Positions 26,164 through 36,595 of a stretch of 54,600 nt of DNA are shown piece by piece. A program made the position numbers and the translations under genes. Numbering within the stretch: the stretch's first letter is position 1; the number at the start of each line of letters is the position of its first letter. The notes under the pieces are model-generated. The model ran no database searches. It saw nothing but the letters and a program-made list of their open reading frames with translations, and was not told the origin of the DNA. Source of the stretch: Clostridium senegalense JC122 (GTDB taxonomy: Bacteria > Bacillota > Clostridia > Clostridiales > Clostridiaceae); assembly GCF_000285575.1 (NCBI RefSeq), contig NZ_HE611055.1, positions 122,823-177,422 on the forward strand, in the 5' to 3' direction.

Positions 26164-26640
26164 TTATTTAATTAATTCCCAAAACATTGGTCCCTCACAA
26201 GGATTCCAGCCTGGTTGAGCATAATGAAATCTCTTACATTTATATGCCTGAGAATCATACATAACAATATCACCTTTTTCATATGGACTCTTATTTTCTT
26301 GAGTTAATTCCTCTTGAGCATTCCACTGTGGAATTTTTCCTACTGTTTTCCAAAACATTGGTGAATCAGAAGGTTTCCAACCTAATTGAGGATAGTGAAA
26401 TCTTTTGCATTTATAAATCTTTGAACCTTGTACAACAATACTTTCTTTTTCATATGGACTCTTTTCATTTTGATTAAGTCCTTCTTGACAATTCCAAATA
26501 CTTATCTCACTATTTTCATTTATTACACCATATTGTGATGTGTTTTTTTCCACAGCAGAAACTGTAGAAATCATTCCACCAAAAATTATAGATGTTCCTA
26601 ATACTATTGATGTTAAAACTTTTAATTGCTTTTTTTGCAT
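26164..26640 (-). CDS. Secreted protein with two carbohydrate-binding-like (CBM5/12-type) modules
   Basis: A 158-aa exported protein. A signal peptide covers about residues 1-30 (KKQLKVLTSIVLGTSIIFGG, cleavage near VSA-V). Two tandem modules of about 50 residues follow (about 45-97 and 105-157), each with the pattern WN.QE.L...KSPYEK, IV....YKCKRFHY, GW.P...PMFW. The aromatic residues and YKC...GW...W layout match chitin/cellulose-binding CBM5/12 domains. There is no catalytic domain, so it is a binding protein only or an adaptor. Start at ATG 26640 with AGGAG 8 bases upstream. An upstream in-frame GTG overlaps that site. Confidence 0.85.
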   Translation of the reverse strand: MQKKQLKVLTSIVLGTSIIFGGMISTVSAVEKNTSQYGVINENSEISIWNCQEGLNQNEKSPYEKESIVVQGSKIYKCKRFHYPQLGWKPSDSPMFWKTVGKIPQWNAQEELTQENKSPYEKGDIVMYDSQAYKCKRFHYAQPGWNPCEGPMFWELIK

Positions 26641-26933
26641 ATCTAACACTCCTAATTTTTTTAAATTTAATTAGGTCGGTTGCACTACTAACTCCATATA
26701 ATCCAAGTGCCCACATATAAATTATATTTCATCATTCCCCAAAATATTATATAATACTTTATTTTACTTGTAAACAAACTATTTCACTTTTTTCAATATT
26801 ATTACATATAAAAATAATTTTTTAACTTGTATTCCTTAATTTTAATTTTCACATATTATATACAAGACAAATTAAAAACACTTTGTATATTTTTCTATAA
26901 AAGTGAAATTATAAATTAAAGGATGTGATTAAT

Positions 26934-27635
26934 TTGAAAAATAAAAAATCTTTAGTTTCACTTATATGTATATTTAGTATTTTACTTGTTGGTTGTAATA
27001 TAAATAATAATCCTTCAAACAATATAAATAACAATACCTCTATATCTTCATCTAATACAAATAATTCTACTAGCAATAAACATTCGTATTTAGATGATTA
27101 TAAACAATATTTTTATACTAAAAATACTCCTATAGCTTATACTGGTTCTGCTGAAACAGGACATAAAATAACTTTTAATAACATTGAATCCGTTAACGAC
27201 TATGCACTATACACTTATGATGGGCTTATGAATGATGGTTATGGCCAAGATATTAGAGGAAAAAGAACTTTTACGGCAAAATATAAAGTTACCAATGATA
27301 TGGTTATAGAATCTATTAATAATAATGATTATATTTCTAAAAATAAAGATACATTACATTCTTTTATTAAAGACTTTATAGTTTTAAAAGGTGAAATTAA
27401 AAAAGATAATTCATGGACACAAAAAACAATTATAGACGGAGTTGAATATGAAGCTATAACCACAATAACAGAAAAAAATGATACTTCTTTCACAACTGAA
27501 ACTGTTATAAAAGATCTTAGCTTTGAAAATGGAAAGTATTATACAGAAACTAGAACTTATGAATTAGGTAAAGGATTAATATATTTTAGTTATCTAAATA
27601 ATCCTTATTTAGAAATAAGCTATTCTTTAATCTAG
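26934..27635 (+). CDS. Lipoprotein of unknown function
   Basis: About 233 aa with a lipoprotein signal peptide: MKNKKSLVSLICIFSILLVG then Cys, the lipobox LVGC. An Asn/Ser-rich linker of about 35 residues follows, then a globular region rich in beta-strand-like segments (about 65-230). I do not recognise this domain. TTG 26934 is the preferred start because AAAGGA lies 10 bases upstream, while GTG 26925 is too near that site. It is the only gene of a short plus-strand unit divergent from the carbohydrate-binding protein, and it ends at a bidirectional terminator. Confidence 0.75.
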   Translation: MKNKKSLVSLICIFSILLVGCNINNNPSNNINNNTSISSSNTNNSTSNKHSYLDDYKQYFYTKNTPIAYTGSAETGHKITFNNIESVNDYALYTYDGLMNDGYGQDIRGKRTFTAKYKVTNDMVIESINNNDYISKNKDTLHSFIKDFIVLKGEIKKDNSWTQKTIIDGVEYEAITTITEKNDTSFTTETVIKDLSFENGKYYTETRTYELGKGLIYFSYLNNPYLEISYSLI

Positions 27636-27640
27636 CATAA

Positions 27641-27689
27641 ATAGGACCATATAGTCAGTTATATAAATGTAACTTCTATATGGTCCTAT
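27641..27689. terminator. Bidirectional terminator
   Basis: ATAGGACCATATAG (27641-27654) pairs with CTATATGGTCCTAT (27676-27689) between the convergent lipoprotein and htpG genes. Confidence 0.85.
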
Positions 27690-27700
27690 CTTATTATTTC

Positions 27701-29581
27701 TTATTTCATTATCTTACATATATTATTTGTAAATTCTACTGGATCACTTATTGATAATCCTTCTATAAGTAAAGCTTGATTATATAATAAATCAGTATAT
27801 AGTTTAAACTTTTCTTCATCTTTTTCATGTGCATCTTTTAGCGCATCAAATACTTCATGGTTTATATTTATTTCTAATACTTTATCTGCCTTTAAACTTG
27901 GATTATTTGGCATAGCACTTAATACTTTTTCCATTTCTATTGAAAGTTCCCCTTCATTAGATAAGCATACAGGATGTTTTTTTAATTTTTTAGATGCCTT
28001 AACTTCTTTAACCTTATCTTTTAATAATTCTTTCATACTTTCAAATAATTTATTATCTTCATCACTTGTTTTTACTTCATTTTCTTCAGTATCTATTCCT
28101 AAATCACTACTTGATACTGATTTAAATTCCTTTTCTTTATAATTTGCAAGCATTTTTATTGCAAATTCATCTACATCATCTATAAAGTATAATATTTCAT
28201 ACCCTTTATCTAGTAGTAATTCTGTTTGAGGAAGCTTTTCTATTCTTTCATATGATTCTCCAGATGCATAATAAATATATTTTTGTTCTTCTTTCATTCT
28301 AGAAACATATTCATCTAAAGTAACAAGTTTCTTTTCTTTAGATGAATAAAACATTAATAAATCTTGTAACACATCTTTATTTGCTCCAAAATCACTATAT
28401 ACACCATATTTTAATTGTGATCCAAAAGCTTTATAGAATTCTTCATACTTTTCTCTTTCATTTTTTAATAGACCTTCTAATTCATTTTTTATCTTAGTTT
28501 TTATGTTCTTAGCTATAAGTTTTAATTGTCTATCATGTTGTAAAATTTCTCTTGATATATTAAGTGAAAAATCCTCTGAATCTACTATTCCTTTAACAAA
28601 ACTAAAATAATCTGGAAGTAAATCTGCACATTTCTCCATTATCATTACGCCGCTTGAATATAATTCTAAACCTTTTTCATAATCCTTAGTGTAAAAATCA
28701 AATGGTGCTTTTTCTGGTATATATAAAATTGAATTATAGCTTACCATACCATCAACACTTATGTGAATATGTTTTAGCGGCTTATCAAATCCAAAATGTT
28801 TTTCAACATAAAAGTTATCATAATCTTCGTCCTTAAGTTCTTTTTTGTTTTTTCTCCAAATAGGAACCATACTATTTATAACTTCTTCTTCTTTATACTC
28901 TTCATATTCACTTTCACTACCCTCTTTAAGTTTGCTCTTAGTTACATCCATTTTTATTGGGTATCTTATAAAATCAGAGTATTTTTTAATTATTGATTTT
29001 AATCTATATTCATCTAAATATTCATCAAAATTTTCATCTTCTGTATTATCTTTAATAGTTAATAAAATTTCTGTACCAATTGAATCTTTTTCACAAGACT
29101 CAATTGTATAACCGTCAGCCCCTTTAGATTGCCATTTATAAGCTTTATCACTTCCAAATGCTTTACTTATAACAGTAACTTCCTTTGCAACTAAGAATGC
29201 TGAATAGAATCCAACTCCAAACTGACCTATTATATCATGGCCATCTTCAACTTCATTTTCTTTCTTAAATTGTAATGAACCACTTTTAGCTATAACACCT
29301 AAGTTATTTTCTAGTTCATCTTTTGTCATACCTATACCAGTATCACAGATTTTTAAAGTTCTACTTTCCTTATCAGGAATTATATTTATATAATAATTAT
29401 CTTTCTCAAAAGTTAATGAATCATCAGTTAATGCCTTATAATAAATTTTATCGATAGCATCACTTGAATTAGAAATTAATTCTCTTAAAAAAATTTCTCT
29501 ATGAGTATAAATTGAATTTATCATAATGTCTAAAAGTCTTTTAGACTCTGCCTTAAATTGTTTTGTTTCCAAAATAAACAT
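27701..29581 (-). CDS. htpG: HSP90-family chaperone HtpG
   Basis: ATP-dependent cytoplasmic chaperone, 626 aa, the normal bacterial length. The N-terminal GHKL ATPase domain has [12 protein letters not shown] (about residue 36), [11 protein letters not shown] (about 83) and [14 protein letters not shown] (about 118); a middle domain with the conserved arginine region ([10 protein letters not shown]) and a C-terminal dimerisation domain follow. AAGGAGA precedes ATG 29581. The promoter overlaps a CIRCE operator at 29619-29645, so HrcA repression is expected, with induction by heat. Confidence 0.96.
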   Translation of the reverse strand: MFILETKQFKAESKRLLDIMINSIYTHREIFLRELISNSSDAIDKIYYKALTDDSLTFEKDNYYINIIPDKESRTLKICDTGIGMTKDELENNLGVIAKSGSLQFKKENEVEDGHDIIGQFGVGFYSAFLVAKEVTVISKAFGSDKAYKWQSKGADGYTIESCEKDSIGTEILLTIKDNTEDENFDEYLDEYRLKSIIKKYSDFIRYPIKMDVTKSKLKEGSESEYEEYKEEEVINSMVPIWRKNKKELKDEDYDNFYVEKHFGFDKPLKHIHISVDGMVSYNSILYIPEKAPFDFYTKDYEKGLELYSSGVMIMEKCADLLPDYFSFVKGIVDSEDFSLNISREILQHDRQLKLIAKNIKTKIKNELEGLLKNEREKYEEFYKAFGSQLKYGVYSDFGANKDVLQDLLMFYSSKEKKLVTLDEYVSRMKEEQKYIYYASGESYERIEKLPQTELLLDKGYEILYFIDDVDEFAIKMLANYKEKEFKSVSSSDLGIDTEENEVKTSDEDNKLFESMKELLKDKVKEVKASKKLKKHPVCLSNEGELSIEMEKVLSAMPNNPSLKADKVLEININHEVFDALKDAHEKDEEKFKLYTDLLYNQALLIEGLSISDPVEFTNNICKIMK

Positions 29582-29603
29582 CTCCTTTCATTACTTAATT
29601 TTT

Positions 29604-29632
29604 AATATACCACTTTTATTAGCACTTATCAA
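29604..29632 (-). promoter_or_regulatory. htpG promoter
   Basis: Minus strand TTGATA (29627-29632), 17-base spacer, TATATT (29604-29609). Its -35 box lies within the CIRCE element, so repressor binding would block polymerase. Confidence 0.7.
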
Positions 29633-29645
29633 TAGTGAGTGCTAA
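29619..29645. promoter_or_regulatory. CIRCE element (HrcA operator)
   Basis: TTAGCACTT-N9-GAGTGCTAA, matching the consensus TTAGCACTC-N9-GAGTGCTAA at 17 of 18 positions. The one mismatch is in the left arm. Confidence 0.93.
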
Positions 29646-29680
29646 CATTTTATCATATTTTGCAAAATTCTAAATTTAAA

Positions 29681-29710
29681 TAGGTTCTATAAGTATACTT
29701 ATAGAACCTA
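29681..29710. terminator. Terminator of the APC permease gene
   Basis: A 30-base perfect palindrome TAGGTTCTATAAGTA/TACTTATAGAACCTA lies 43 bases past the permease stop, between that gene and the htpG promoter. Confidence 0.75.
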
Positions 29711-29753
29711 CCTTGTATTATTCTTTATTTTACGTCTTTAAAACTCCTGTATT

Positions 29754-31178
29754 TTATGCAACAGTATCTTTATCTATGCTTTCATTATTTTTAGCTAAAA
29801 TAGGCATTATTAATCCTAATCCTATTAATATAAATGGTGTAACAATATTTAATACTAATTGAAATTTATCTTCAGAATACATTCCTCCAATACATGCAAA
29901 AGCAGTAAACGCAAAGCACCATGCACCAAATATAATACCTACCATTCTATTTTTCACAAATTTATATTGTGGATTGAATTTTTCTCCAGCTTTTTTAAGA
30001 GCTATATATGCTGCAAATACCCATAAATAACGAAGTGGCATACATACAGCATTTAATTTAACTAACCATTTAACTAATACATCTACATTTCCAATTCCAA
30101 AAATAGGAACTATAATTAATATGGATACAATAACAAAAATAAGTTTGTGCCCATTGGTATAAGCTCCATTTTTATTTTGTTTAAACATTGCTTCTGGAAT
30201 AAATCTTCTATCTGCACCATCAAGAAGCATACGCAATGGTGCGTCTATTGATAATATTAGAACCGCAAATTGTCCAATCATGTTAGTAATTGCATATATA
30301 ATTACAAATAAATTTCCTAAATGATAATACTGACCTAGCTTTTGAAATGCATAATATGCACCATTAGTCATTAAGTCTTTAGGAACATTATTTGAATCAA
30401 ACATCATTCCAAGTGAGATAGTGCCTAAAATTGCACATACAGCAACCATAATAGCAAGTGAAATCATCCCTTTTGAAAATCCTGTTTCAGGATTCTTCAT
30501 TTTATTTACATATGGTGAAATTTTTTCACATCCACCAACAGCAAAAACTAAAATAGAAAGACTAGTAAAAAATTTTGCATCAAAAGTTGGCATAAATGTT
30601 TTTAATGACCAATCTATAGAGTATAATTTAGCATCTGTAATAGCTGGAGCAGCTGTCATTAAAAGAATAAATAAAATTGACATTATAAACATAGATGTTC
30701 CTGCAAATGCTGCTAATTTCTTTAGTATATTTAATCCCTTTGATGCAATATACATACCGATTATAAATATTACTAAACAACTTAATTGTAAAACCTTTGG
30801 TTTCATACTACTTACTCTGTTATCTTGAAAAATTGCCCAACTTGTAGCAATTACAAAGCCTGATGGTTTTTGTGAAATATACGGCATATGAACTACCCAA
30901 TATGTCCAACCTGCATAGTAAGCAAGTTTCGGACCTATAGTTTCATGAATCCAAGAGCTAACACCACCACCACAATCTTTAAAAGCAGAACCTAATTCAC
31001 CTACCATTAAAGCATAAGGGACGAAATAAATTCCAAAAATCAAAATCCAAGATATAATTGCTTTAAGTCCACCATATTCAGAAAACCCATTAATAACATT
31101 TCCAAATCCCCATACTGTTGAAAATGCCATAAACGCTAATGTATACCACATAATTTGTTTATCTTTATTTTCTGACAT
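29754..31178 (-). CDS. APC-family amino acid permease (YjeM-like)
   Basis: A 474-aa integral membrane transporter with about 12 hydrophobic segments. The N-terminal FSTVWGFGNVINGFSEYG is the APC helix-1 substrate-binding region, and GGGVSSWIHETIGPKLAYYAGW is a hallmark of the glutamate/GABA-antiporter and YjeM branch. It probably imports or exchanges an amino acid; the substrate is not defined. It is monocistronic with GGGGG before ATG 31178. The 330-base gap to the divergent VanZ-RDD gene contains only A/T-rich sequence with no clear dyad. Confidence 0.87.
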   Translation of the reverse strand: MSENKDKQIMWYTLAFMAFSTVWGFGNVINGFSEYGGLKAIISWILIFGIYFVPYALMVGELGSAFKDCGGGVSSWIHETIGPKLAYYAGWTYWVVHMPYISQKPSGFVIATSWAIFQDNRVSSMKPKVLQLSCLVIFIIGMYIASKGLNILKKLAAFAGTSMFIMSILFILLMTAAPAITDAKLYSIDWSLKTFMPTFDAKFFTSLSILVFAVGGCEKISPYVNKMKNPETGFSKGMISLAIMVAVCAILGTISLGMMFDSNNVPKDLMTNGAYYAFQKLGQYYHLGNLFVIIYAITNMIGQFAVLILSIDAPLRMLLDGADRRFIPEAMFKQNKNGAYTNGHKLIFVIVSILIIVPIFGIGNVDVLVKWLVKLNAVCMPLRYLWVFAAYIALKKAGEKFNPQYKFVKNRMVGIIFGAWCFAFTAFACIGGMYSEDKFQLVLNIVTPFILIGLGLIMPILAKNNESIDKDTVA

Positions 31179-31512
31179 AACTTATCCCCCTTTTATTATT
31201 AATAAATTTAACTACATTGTAACATAGTTAATTGAATATTCACATAATTTTTATTCGTTTTTATTTTTCATTTTTCTGCAGCAATTTCATTATTGTGCTA
31301 TTTTGTATCATTTATTACATTTTTATTTGACATATACATTAATAATTTTTATAGTTACATTCAATTTTATATTTTAAATATGATTAATCTATAATTTTTT
31401 AAATTTTTCTAAAAATAATTATAAATATAATTTTAATACATAAAATATTTATATATAATTATTTTCAAAGTAATATTTTACTAATTGATTATATATTAAA
31501 GGAGGAGTTATA

Positions 31513-32589
31513 TTGGAACTTTATTGGCTTCCTATTAAAGTAGCAGTGATATTATTTCCATTTTTAGCTGCTGTTATTTGTATACCTTATGCTGTATATA
31601 ATTATAGAAAATATGGTATTAATAATAAATTTAAAATTTTCATATTTTACACTTTTATTTTTTATATGCTTACAGCCTTTTTTATGACCTTATTACCATT
31701 ACCTGATATAGATGAACAAATTTTTATTAGTGGTCAAAATATTCAATTAATCCCTTTTAAATTCTTAAAAGATTTTTTTACTAAAAACTAAATTTAGTTT
31801 TAGTAATCCCAATACATATTTGTATATTTTTTTCAGAACAAGCTTTTATGCAAGTGTTTTTTAATCTTTTACTTACATTACCTTTAGGCATTTATCTTAG
31901 GTATTATTTTAAAAAAAGTTTTAAACAAACATTAATTATAACTTTTTTAGTATCTCTATTTTTTGAATTTACTCAGTTAACTGGAATTTATGGAATTTAT
32001 AAATATCCCTATAGGGTGTTTGATGTAGATGATCTTATAATAAATACTTTAGGTGGAATAATTGGTTATTTTATTACTCCTTTATTTAAATATATGCTAC
32101 CTGATATAAATGTTATTAAATCTAAAAATTTTAATATTGGCAAATATTCTACTTATCCAAGGCGATTAATTGCATTTTTTATTGATTGGAATATATGTTT
32201 TTATTTTTGATGAACATAATATTTTTGCATTCATAATACTAACTTTTTTGTACTTCATTTTAGTACCTTATTTTACAAACGGATTTACTTTAGGTAAATA
32301 TTTATTGAAAATGCAATTAAGGGGTAATAATACTAAATTAAAATTTTCTGAGATTTTACAAAGGTATAGTATACTACTATATGGATATTTTCTTTTATCC
32401 TATATATTAAATGATGCAAATAAATATCTTTATAATTTAGAATACTATGAGTTTTTAATTATAATATTAGGTGTTCAAATATTATTAAATGTTTTTGTTT
32501 TTTTACATTTAATTAGTCATATTATAAAAAAAGATCCACTACTTTTGCATGATAGAATTAGTGGTGTGAAAAATATAAATACCCATTAA
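31513..32589 (+). pseudogene. VanZ-RDD fusion membrane protein, broken by three +1 indels
   Basis: One gene read in three frames. Piece 1 (31513-31791) and piece 2 (to 32210) form a VanZ-like domain with SFSNPNTYLYIF joining them in a third frame; piece 3 (to 32589) is the RDD domain (YPRRLIAFFIDW ... GFTLGKYLLKMQL). Removing one base from A5 (31783-31787), T7 (31827-31833) and T5 (32204-32208) restores a single protein of about 358 aa with eight or so membrane segments. GGAGGAG lies just before TTG 31513. VanZ-like proteins are linked to envelope and glycopeptide tolerance; RDD proteins to ion transport. Either a decayed gene or sequence error; the precise homopolymer positions favour the latter or recent change. 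Confidence 0.85.
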
Positions 32590-32620
32590 CTTTAATAATT
32601 AATGAAAGGACAATTATACT

Positions 32621-32959
32621 ATGATAGAATTTGATTTTTTAAAGATAGAAACATTTATACCTGAGGAATATGTACATAAATTAAGAATGTCATTAAATAA
32701 TATTAATGCCCTCACTGTAGGTGGAAATTATGATAATTGTATGGTTGTTTCAAAAGTCACTAGTTTTTGGCGTCCATTAAAAGGAGCCCATCCTTTTAAT
32801 GGAACTATAAATAAGCTATGTGAAGTGGAAGAACTTAAAGTTGAATTTTGTTGCAATAATACTTTATTAGAAGATGTTATATCTACAATAAAAAATGTTC
32901 ATCCTTATGAAGTTCCTGTTATAAATATAATTCCTGTAATAAATCCCTTCAAAATATAA
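32621..32959 (+). CDS. Nif3/YqfO C-terminal-like (CutA1-fold) protein
   Basis: A 112-aa protein matching the small PII/CutA1-like insert domain of YqfO/Nif3 proteins as a stand-alone unit. Hallmarks are the N-terminal ETFIPEEYVHKLRMSL strand-helix, GNYDNC, FWRPLKGAHPFNG and the C-terminal HPYEVPVINIIPV. The biochemical role is unknown; the fold suggests a trimer that binds a ligand or metal. AAAGGA precedes ATG 32621. It is 31 bases after the VanZ-RDD gene and may be co-transcribed with it. Confidence 0.8.
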   Translation: MIEFDFLKIETFIPEEYVHKLRMSLNNINALTVGGNYDNCMVVSKVTSFWRPLKGAHPFNGTINKLCEVEELKVEFCCNNTLLEDVISTIKNVHPYEVPVINIIPVINPFKI

Positions 32960-32960
32960 T

Positions 32961-33010
32961 AAGAACAATATAGCAAATTATTAATTTAGATAATTTGCTA
33001 TATTGTTCTT
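32961..33010. terminator. Bidirectional terminator
   Basis: A 21-bp perfect stem (32961-32981 with 32990-33010) and 8-base loop between the Nif3-like gene and the convergent YgjV-like gene. Confidence 0.85.
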
Positions 33011-33100
33011 TTCATTCTTAATGTTTTTTTAATATATTTGAATTTTTTAATATTAAAATAATCATATAAAAACTTAAATCATTATCTTTAAATCTATTTT

Positions 33101-33340
33101 TTATTCTAAATCTTTATCATCTAAATAAATTCTATATAAATTCCAAAAATTTATTAAGATTATAGCACCATTTGTAACTATAACTGGATATGCCCTTATC
33201 ACAAAACCATAAACAACAAACAGTATACAACCAATTGTATTAAATATTCTAAGTTTAATAATAGATGTCATAAGTAATGATATAGCAATAAATAATGATG
33301 CTGCATATCCAACCCATTCAATCATTGGAATCCCAAGCAT
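33101..33340 (-). CDS. YgjV-like small inner membrane protein
   Basis: A 79-aa membrane protein with three hydrophobic segments (about residues 7-26, 30-50, 53-70) and the YgjV-family pattern EWVGYAASLFIAISLLMTS ... INFWNLYRIY. Family function is unknown. GGAGAG is about 10 bases before ATG 33340. Stands alone; no operon partner. Confidence 0.75.
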   Translation of the reverse strand: MLGIPMIEWVGYAASLFIAISLLMTSIIKLRIFNTIGCILFVVYGFVIRAYPVIVTNGAIILINFWNLYRIYLDDKDLE

Positions 33341-33482
33341 AATATCACTCTCTCCTAAATTAGTTTATTTTAATTTAGGTTTTGATATTTTAGCATAATT
33401 TATTCTTTTTACTCCATTAATAAAATTATTTTTTTAAAAGTATTTAATTAAACATTAAAATATATATTATATTTTTTATAAG

Positions 33483-34606
33483 TTATCTAAATTCCTTTAA
33501 AGATTTTTCCTCTAATACTTGTAATTCTTTAACTATATTTTTAAAATCATTACTTTCTCTAATCAAATCAAATTCTTTATGTTCAAAAATCTTGAAAATA
33601 TTTTCGTATAAATTCATTGTTATAGTTCTTTCACTAGTTTTCATTTCATTAAAACACCAAAAGTTACTAAATTTTTTCATATTATTTATATCATTGTATT
33701 TTATATCTTCAACCATTTCATAAAGCATTTTTACAGCTTTTTTATCCTCTTTAAAATTTAAATATACCTCTGCAAGATTTAAATATTCTATATGTAATCC
33801 TAATATAGAATTTTCTTTAGACAAAATCATTCTTTTTAGATTTATAGACAAATTATAATATCTTTCCATTATTTTTAATCTATCTTTACTTTTACTCTCA
33901 TTATAATATGAATTAGCTAACCCCATACATATCATAGTTATATTATTTATATCCTTGAATAAATTGCTTTGAAGCAATTCCCTAGCTTTCTTAAATTCCT
34001 TTTTCCTAATATATATACTTGATAATACAATGTCAGTATCTAACTGGCTTTTTTTATTTTTTCTAATGCATCTATAGCCTTATCCTCTTCTCCAACTATA
34101 GAATAAGCAGCTCCTAATTGAAATAAAGATTGTTCAATTAAATCTATATCATTACAATTTTTAGCTATATCCTCAAATAATTTAATAGCATACCATATCA
34201 TGCTCATAGATTTTTCTTCATCATTGCTTTTCCACGAATACATATTAAATAATGCACCTATTTTTAGTTTTAAATCATAACTTATAGGATATTTTAAAAC
34301 ATATTCCTTACTTTTTTCTATAGCATTTTTTATATTACCTTTACTAAATAAGACTTCGCATTCTTTAAATATATTCATTACTTCTTTATCGGAAAGTTTA
34401 ATTTTAAAATTAAATAGTTCATCCATAGAAATATTAAAAAATGTTGCAATAACAGGTAGTATTGTTATATCTGGGTATGAAATACCACTTTCCCATTTTG
34501 ATACTGCTGCTGTAGATACTCCTATAAAGGTTCCTAATTGGTCTTGAGTAATCCCTTTTTCTTTTCTTAGATTATAAATAACTTCCCCTATTGATAATTT
34601 ATTCAT
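33483..34606 (-). pseudogene. XRE regulator with TPR-like repeats, one frameshift
   Basis: N-terminal Cro/C1 helix-turn-helix (about residues 5-60, ITQDQLGTFIGVSTAAVSKWESG) followed by helical TPR-like repeats. The frame stops at 34040, but the TPR region continues in another frame from 33977. One extra base in the T7 run at 34049-34055 would join them as KKSQLDTDIVLSSIYIRKKEF, giving one protein of about 374 aa. Peptide- or protein-sensing XRE-TPR regulators (Rgg/PlcR-like) have this layout. It is upstream of nothing on its strand and divergent from nothing close. GGAGTG precedes ATG 34606. Truncated product would keep only the DNA-binding part and a few repeats. Confidence 0.8.
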
Positions 34607-34731
34607 TAATCATCACTCCATATATAAAATTTTTAAGACCTTACGACTTTAGTATAATTCATACCTATAAGTTAACCAATGGAGTGCCAGTTAAATTTTA
34701 TATTTAAAAATTAACTTATAGTAAAAAAATA

Positions 34732-36594
34732 TTATATCTTATCTTCTTTTTTTAATTGCTTAGAATACATATCATAATAAACTCCTTTTTTATCAATAAG
34801 TTCATTATGATTTCCTTTTTCTTTTATTTGTCCATCATCTACTACCATTATAGTATCTGCATCTCTAATAGTACTAAGCCTATGTGCAATTATAAAACTA
34901 GTTCTTCCTTTCATAAGTTTTAACATTGCCTCTTGTATATTTAGCTCCGTACGGGTATCAACACTGCTTGTAGCCTCATCTAAAATTAATATATCTGGGT
35001 CAGACAAAATCGCTCTTGCTATAGATAAAAGTTGCCTTTGTCCCTGGCTTAAGTTACTTCCACCATCTAAAAGAACTGTTTCATAACCTTTTTGCATACG
35101 TCTAATGAATACATCTGCATTTGCCATGATTGCAGCTTTCTCTACTTCTTCATCTGTTGCCTCTAACCTTCCATATCTTATATTTTCCATTATCGTACCA
35201 GAAAAAAGATATGTATCTTGTAATACTATACCAAAGCATTTTCTTAAATTATCTCTTTTATAATCTCTTATATCAACACCATCTATTAGAATTTTCCCCT
35301 TTGATACATCATAAAATCTTGCTAATAAATTTACAATTGTAGTTTTTCCAGCTCCTGTTGGCCCTACTAATGCAATGTTGCTTCCTGCCTTAACATGAAA
35401 ACTTACATCTTTAAGTATTAGTACATCTTCTCTATATCCAAAAGAAACATTTTCAAAAATTACATTTCCTTTTAAATTACTAATTTCTCTTGCATTTAAC
35501 CTATCTTTATCCTCTTCATTTTCATCCAAAACTTCAAATACCCTTTCTGCTCCAGCTACAGCAGATTGTAATGTATTAAAAATATTTGCCAAATCATTTA
35601 ATGGTCTTGTAAATTGTCGAGAATAACTTAAAAAACTTGCAATTATTCCCACTGTAATCATATTTCTAACTGCAAGAATGCCACCAACACCAGCAACTAC
35701 AGCAAACCCTATATTATTAATTACGTTCATAAGTGGCATAATAAATCCTGATAAGATTTGAGCTTTTATACCTACATTACAAAGTTTATTGTTTATACTA
35801 TAAAACTCTTCAACAACCTTTTCTTCATAGTTAAAGGCCTTAACTACAAAAATTCCTGATATAGATTCTTCAATCATTCCATTAAGCTTACCAAGTTCTA
35901 CTTGTTGCTCTTTAAATAAAAATTTTGTTTTTTTAGCAATAGTTTTCGTAAGTAAAAAAACTAGTGGTATAGTTATAATACTAGCTAATGTAAGCCATGT
36001 ACTTAAAGTTAACATCATTATTAAAGAACCTACTATAGAAATTACTCCTGACATTAATTGAATTGTAGATTGTGAAATAGTACTACTTACATTGTCAATA
36101 TCATTAGAAAGCCTACTCATAATGTCTCCATTACTATTAGTGTCAAAAAATGATATCGGTAACTTTTGAAGCTTTTTAAAAAGATCATTCCTTAAGTTTT
36201 TTACAATTTTTTGAGATATACCTGCTATAAAATATCCTTGTAAGAAATTCAATATTCCATCAACAATATATGAACAAATTAATACAATTACTATTATTTC
36301 CAACATTTTAAAATTTACTAAACCATTTCCAAAGGACATAATATCTATTGAACGACCGATTAGATAAGGTACTGCTAATGATATTAATGAAGTAATTATT
36401 ATAAAAATAAATACTAATACTAATAGTTTTTCTTCCTCTTTAAAATATCTCCACAATCTTGAAATAGTTTTTTTAAAATCTTTTGGCTTTATAACTGGAC
36501 CTATATGTCTTTTTCTTCCACCAAAACCACCTGGTCTAATTGAAGGGCTTTTTTGTATTTGAATTGATGTATCCTTATATTTATCACTTTTCAT
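34732..36594 (-). CDS. ABC exporter half-transporter (MsbA/YheH-like), second subunit
   Basis: A 620-aa fused permease-ATPase. Six membrane helices occupy about residues 55-340 after a basic, Gly/Pro-rich N-terminus. The ATPase domain has Walker A GPTGAGKTT (about 412), signature LSQGQRQL, Walker B ILILDEATSSVD and the H-loop IAHRLS. The start is one base after the stop of the preceding half-transporter, so the two form a heterodimer of the YheI-YheH/LmrCD type that exports drugs or lipids. AAGGAG precedes ATG 36594. Confidence 0.93.
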   Translation of the reverse strand: MKSDKYKDTSIQIQKSPSIRPGGFGGRKRHIGPVIKPKDFKKTISRLWRYFKEEEKLLVLVFIFIIITSLISLAVPYLIGRSIDIMSFGNGLVNFKMLEIIVIVLICSYIVDGILNFLQGYFIAGISQKIVKNLRNDLFKKLQKLPISFFDTNSNGDIMSRLSNDIDNVSSTISQSTIQLMSGVISIVGSLIMMLTLSTWLTLASIITIPLVFLLTKTIAKKTKFLFKEQQVELGKLNGMIEESISGIFVVKAFNYEEKVVEEFYSINNKLCNVGIKAQILSGFIMPLMNVINNIGFAVVAGVGGILAVRNMITVGIIASFLSYSRQFTRPLNDLANIFNTLQSAVAGAERVFEVLDENEEDKDRLNAREISNLKGNVIFENVSFGYREDVLILKDVSFHVKAGSNIALVGPTGAGKTTIVNLLARFYDVSKGKILIDGVDIRDYKRDNLRKCFGIVLQDTYLFSGTIMENIRYGRLEATDEEVEKAAIMANADVFIRRMQKGYETVLLDGGSNLSQGQRQLLSIARAILSDPDILILDEATSSVDTRTELNIQEAMLKLMKGRTSFIIAHRLSTIRDADTIMVVDDGQIKEKGNHNELIDKKGVYYDMYSKQLKKEDKI

Positions 36595-36595
36595 A

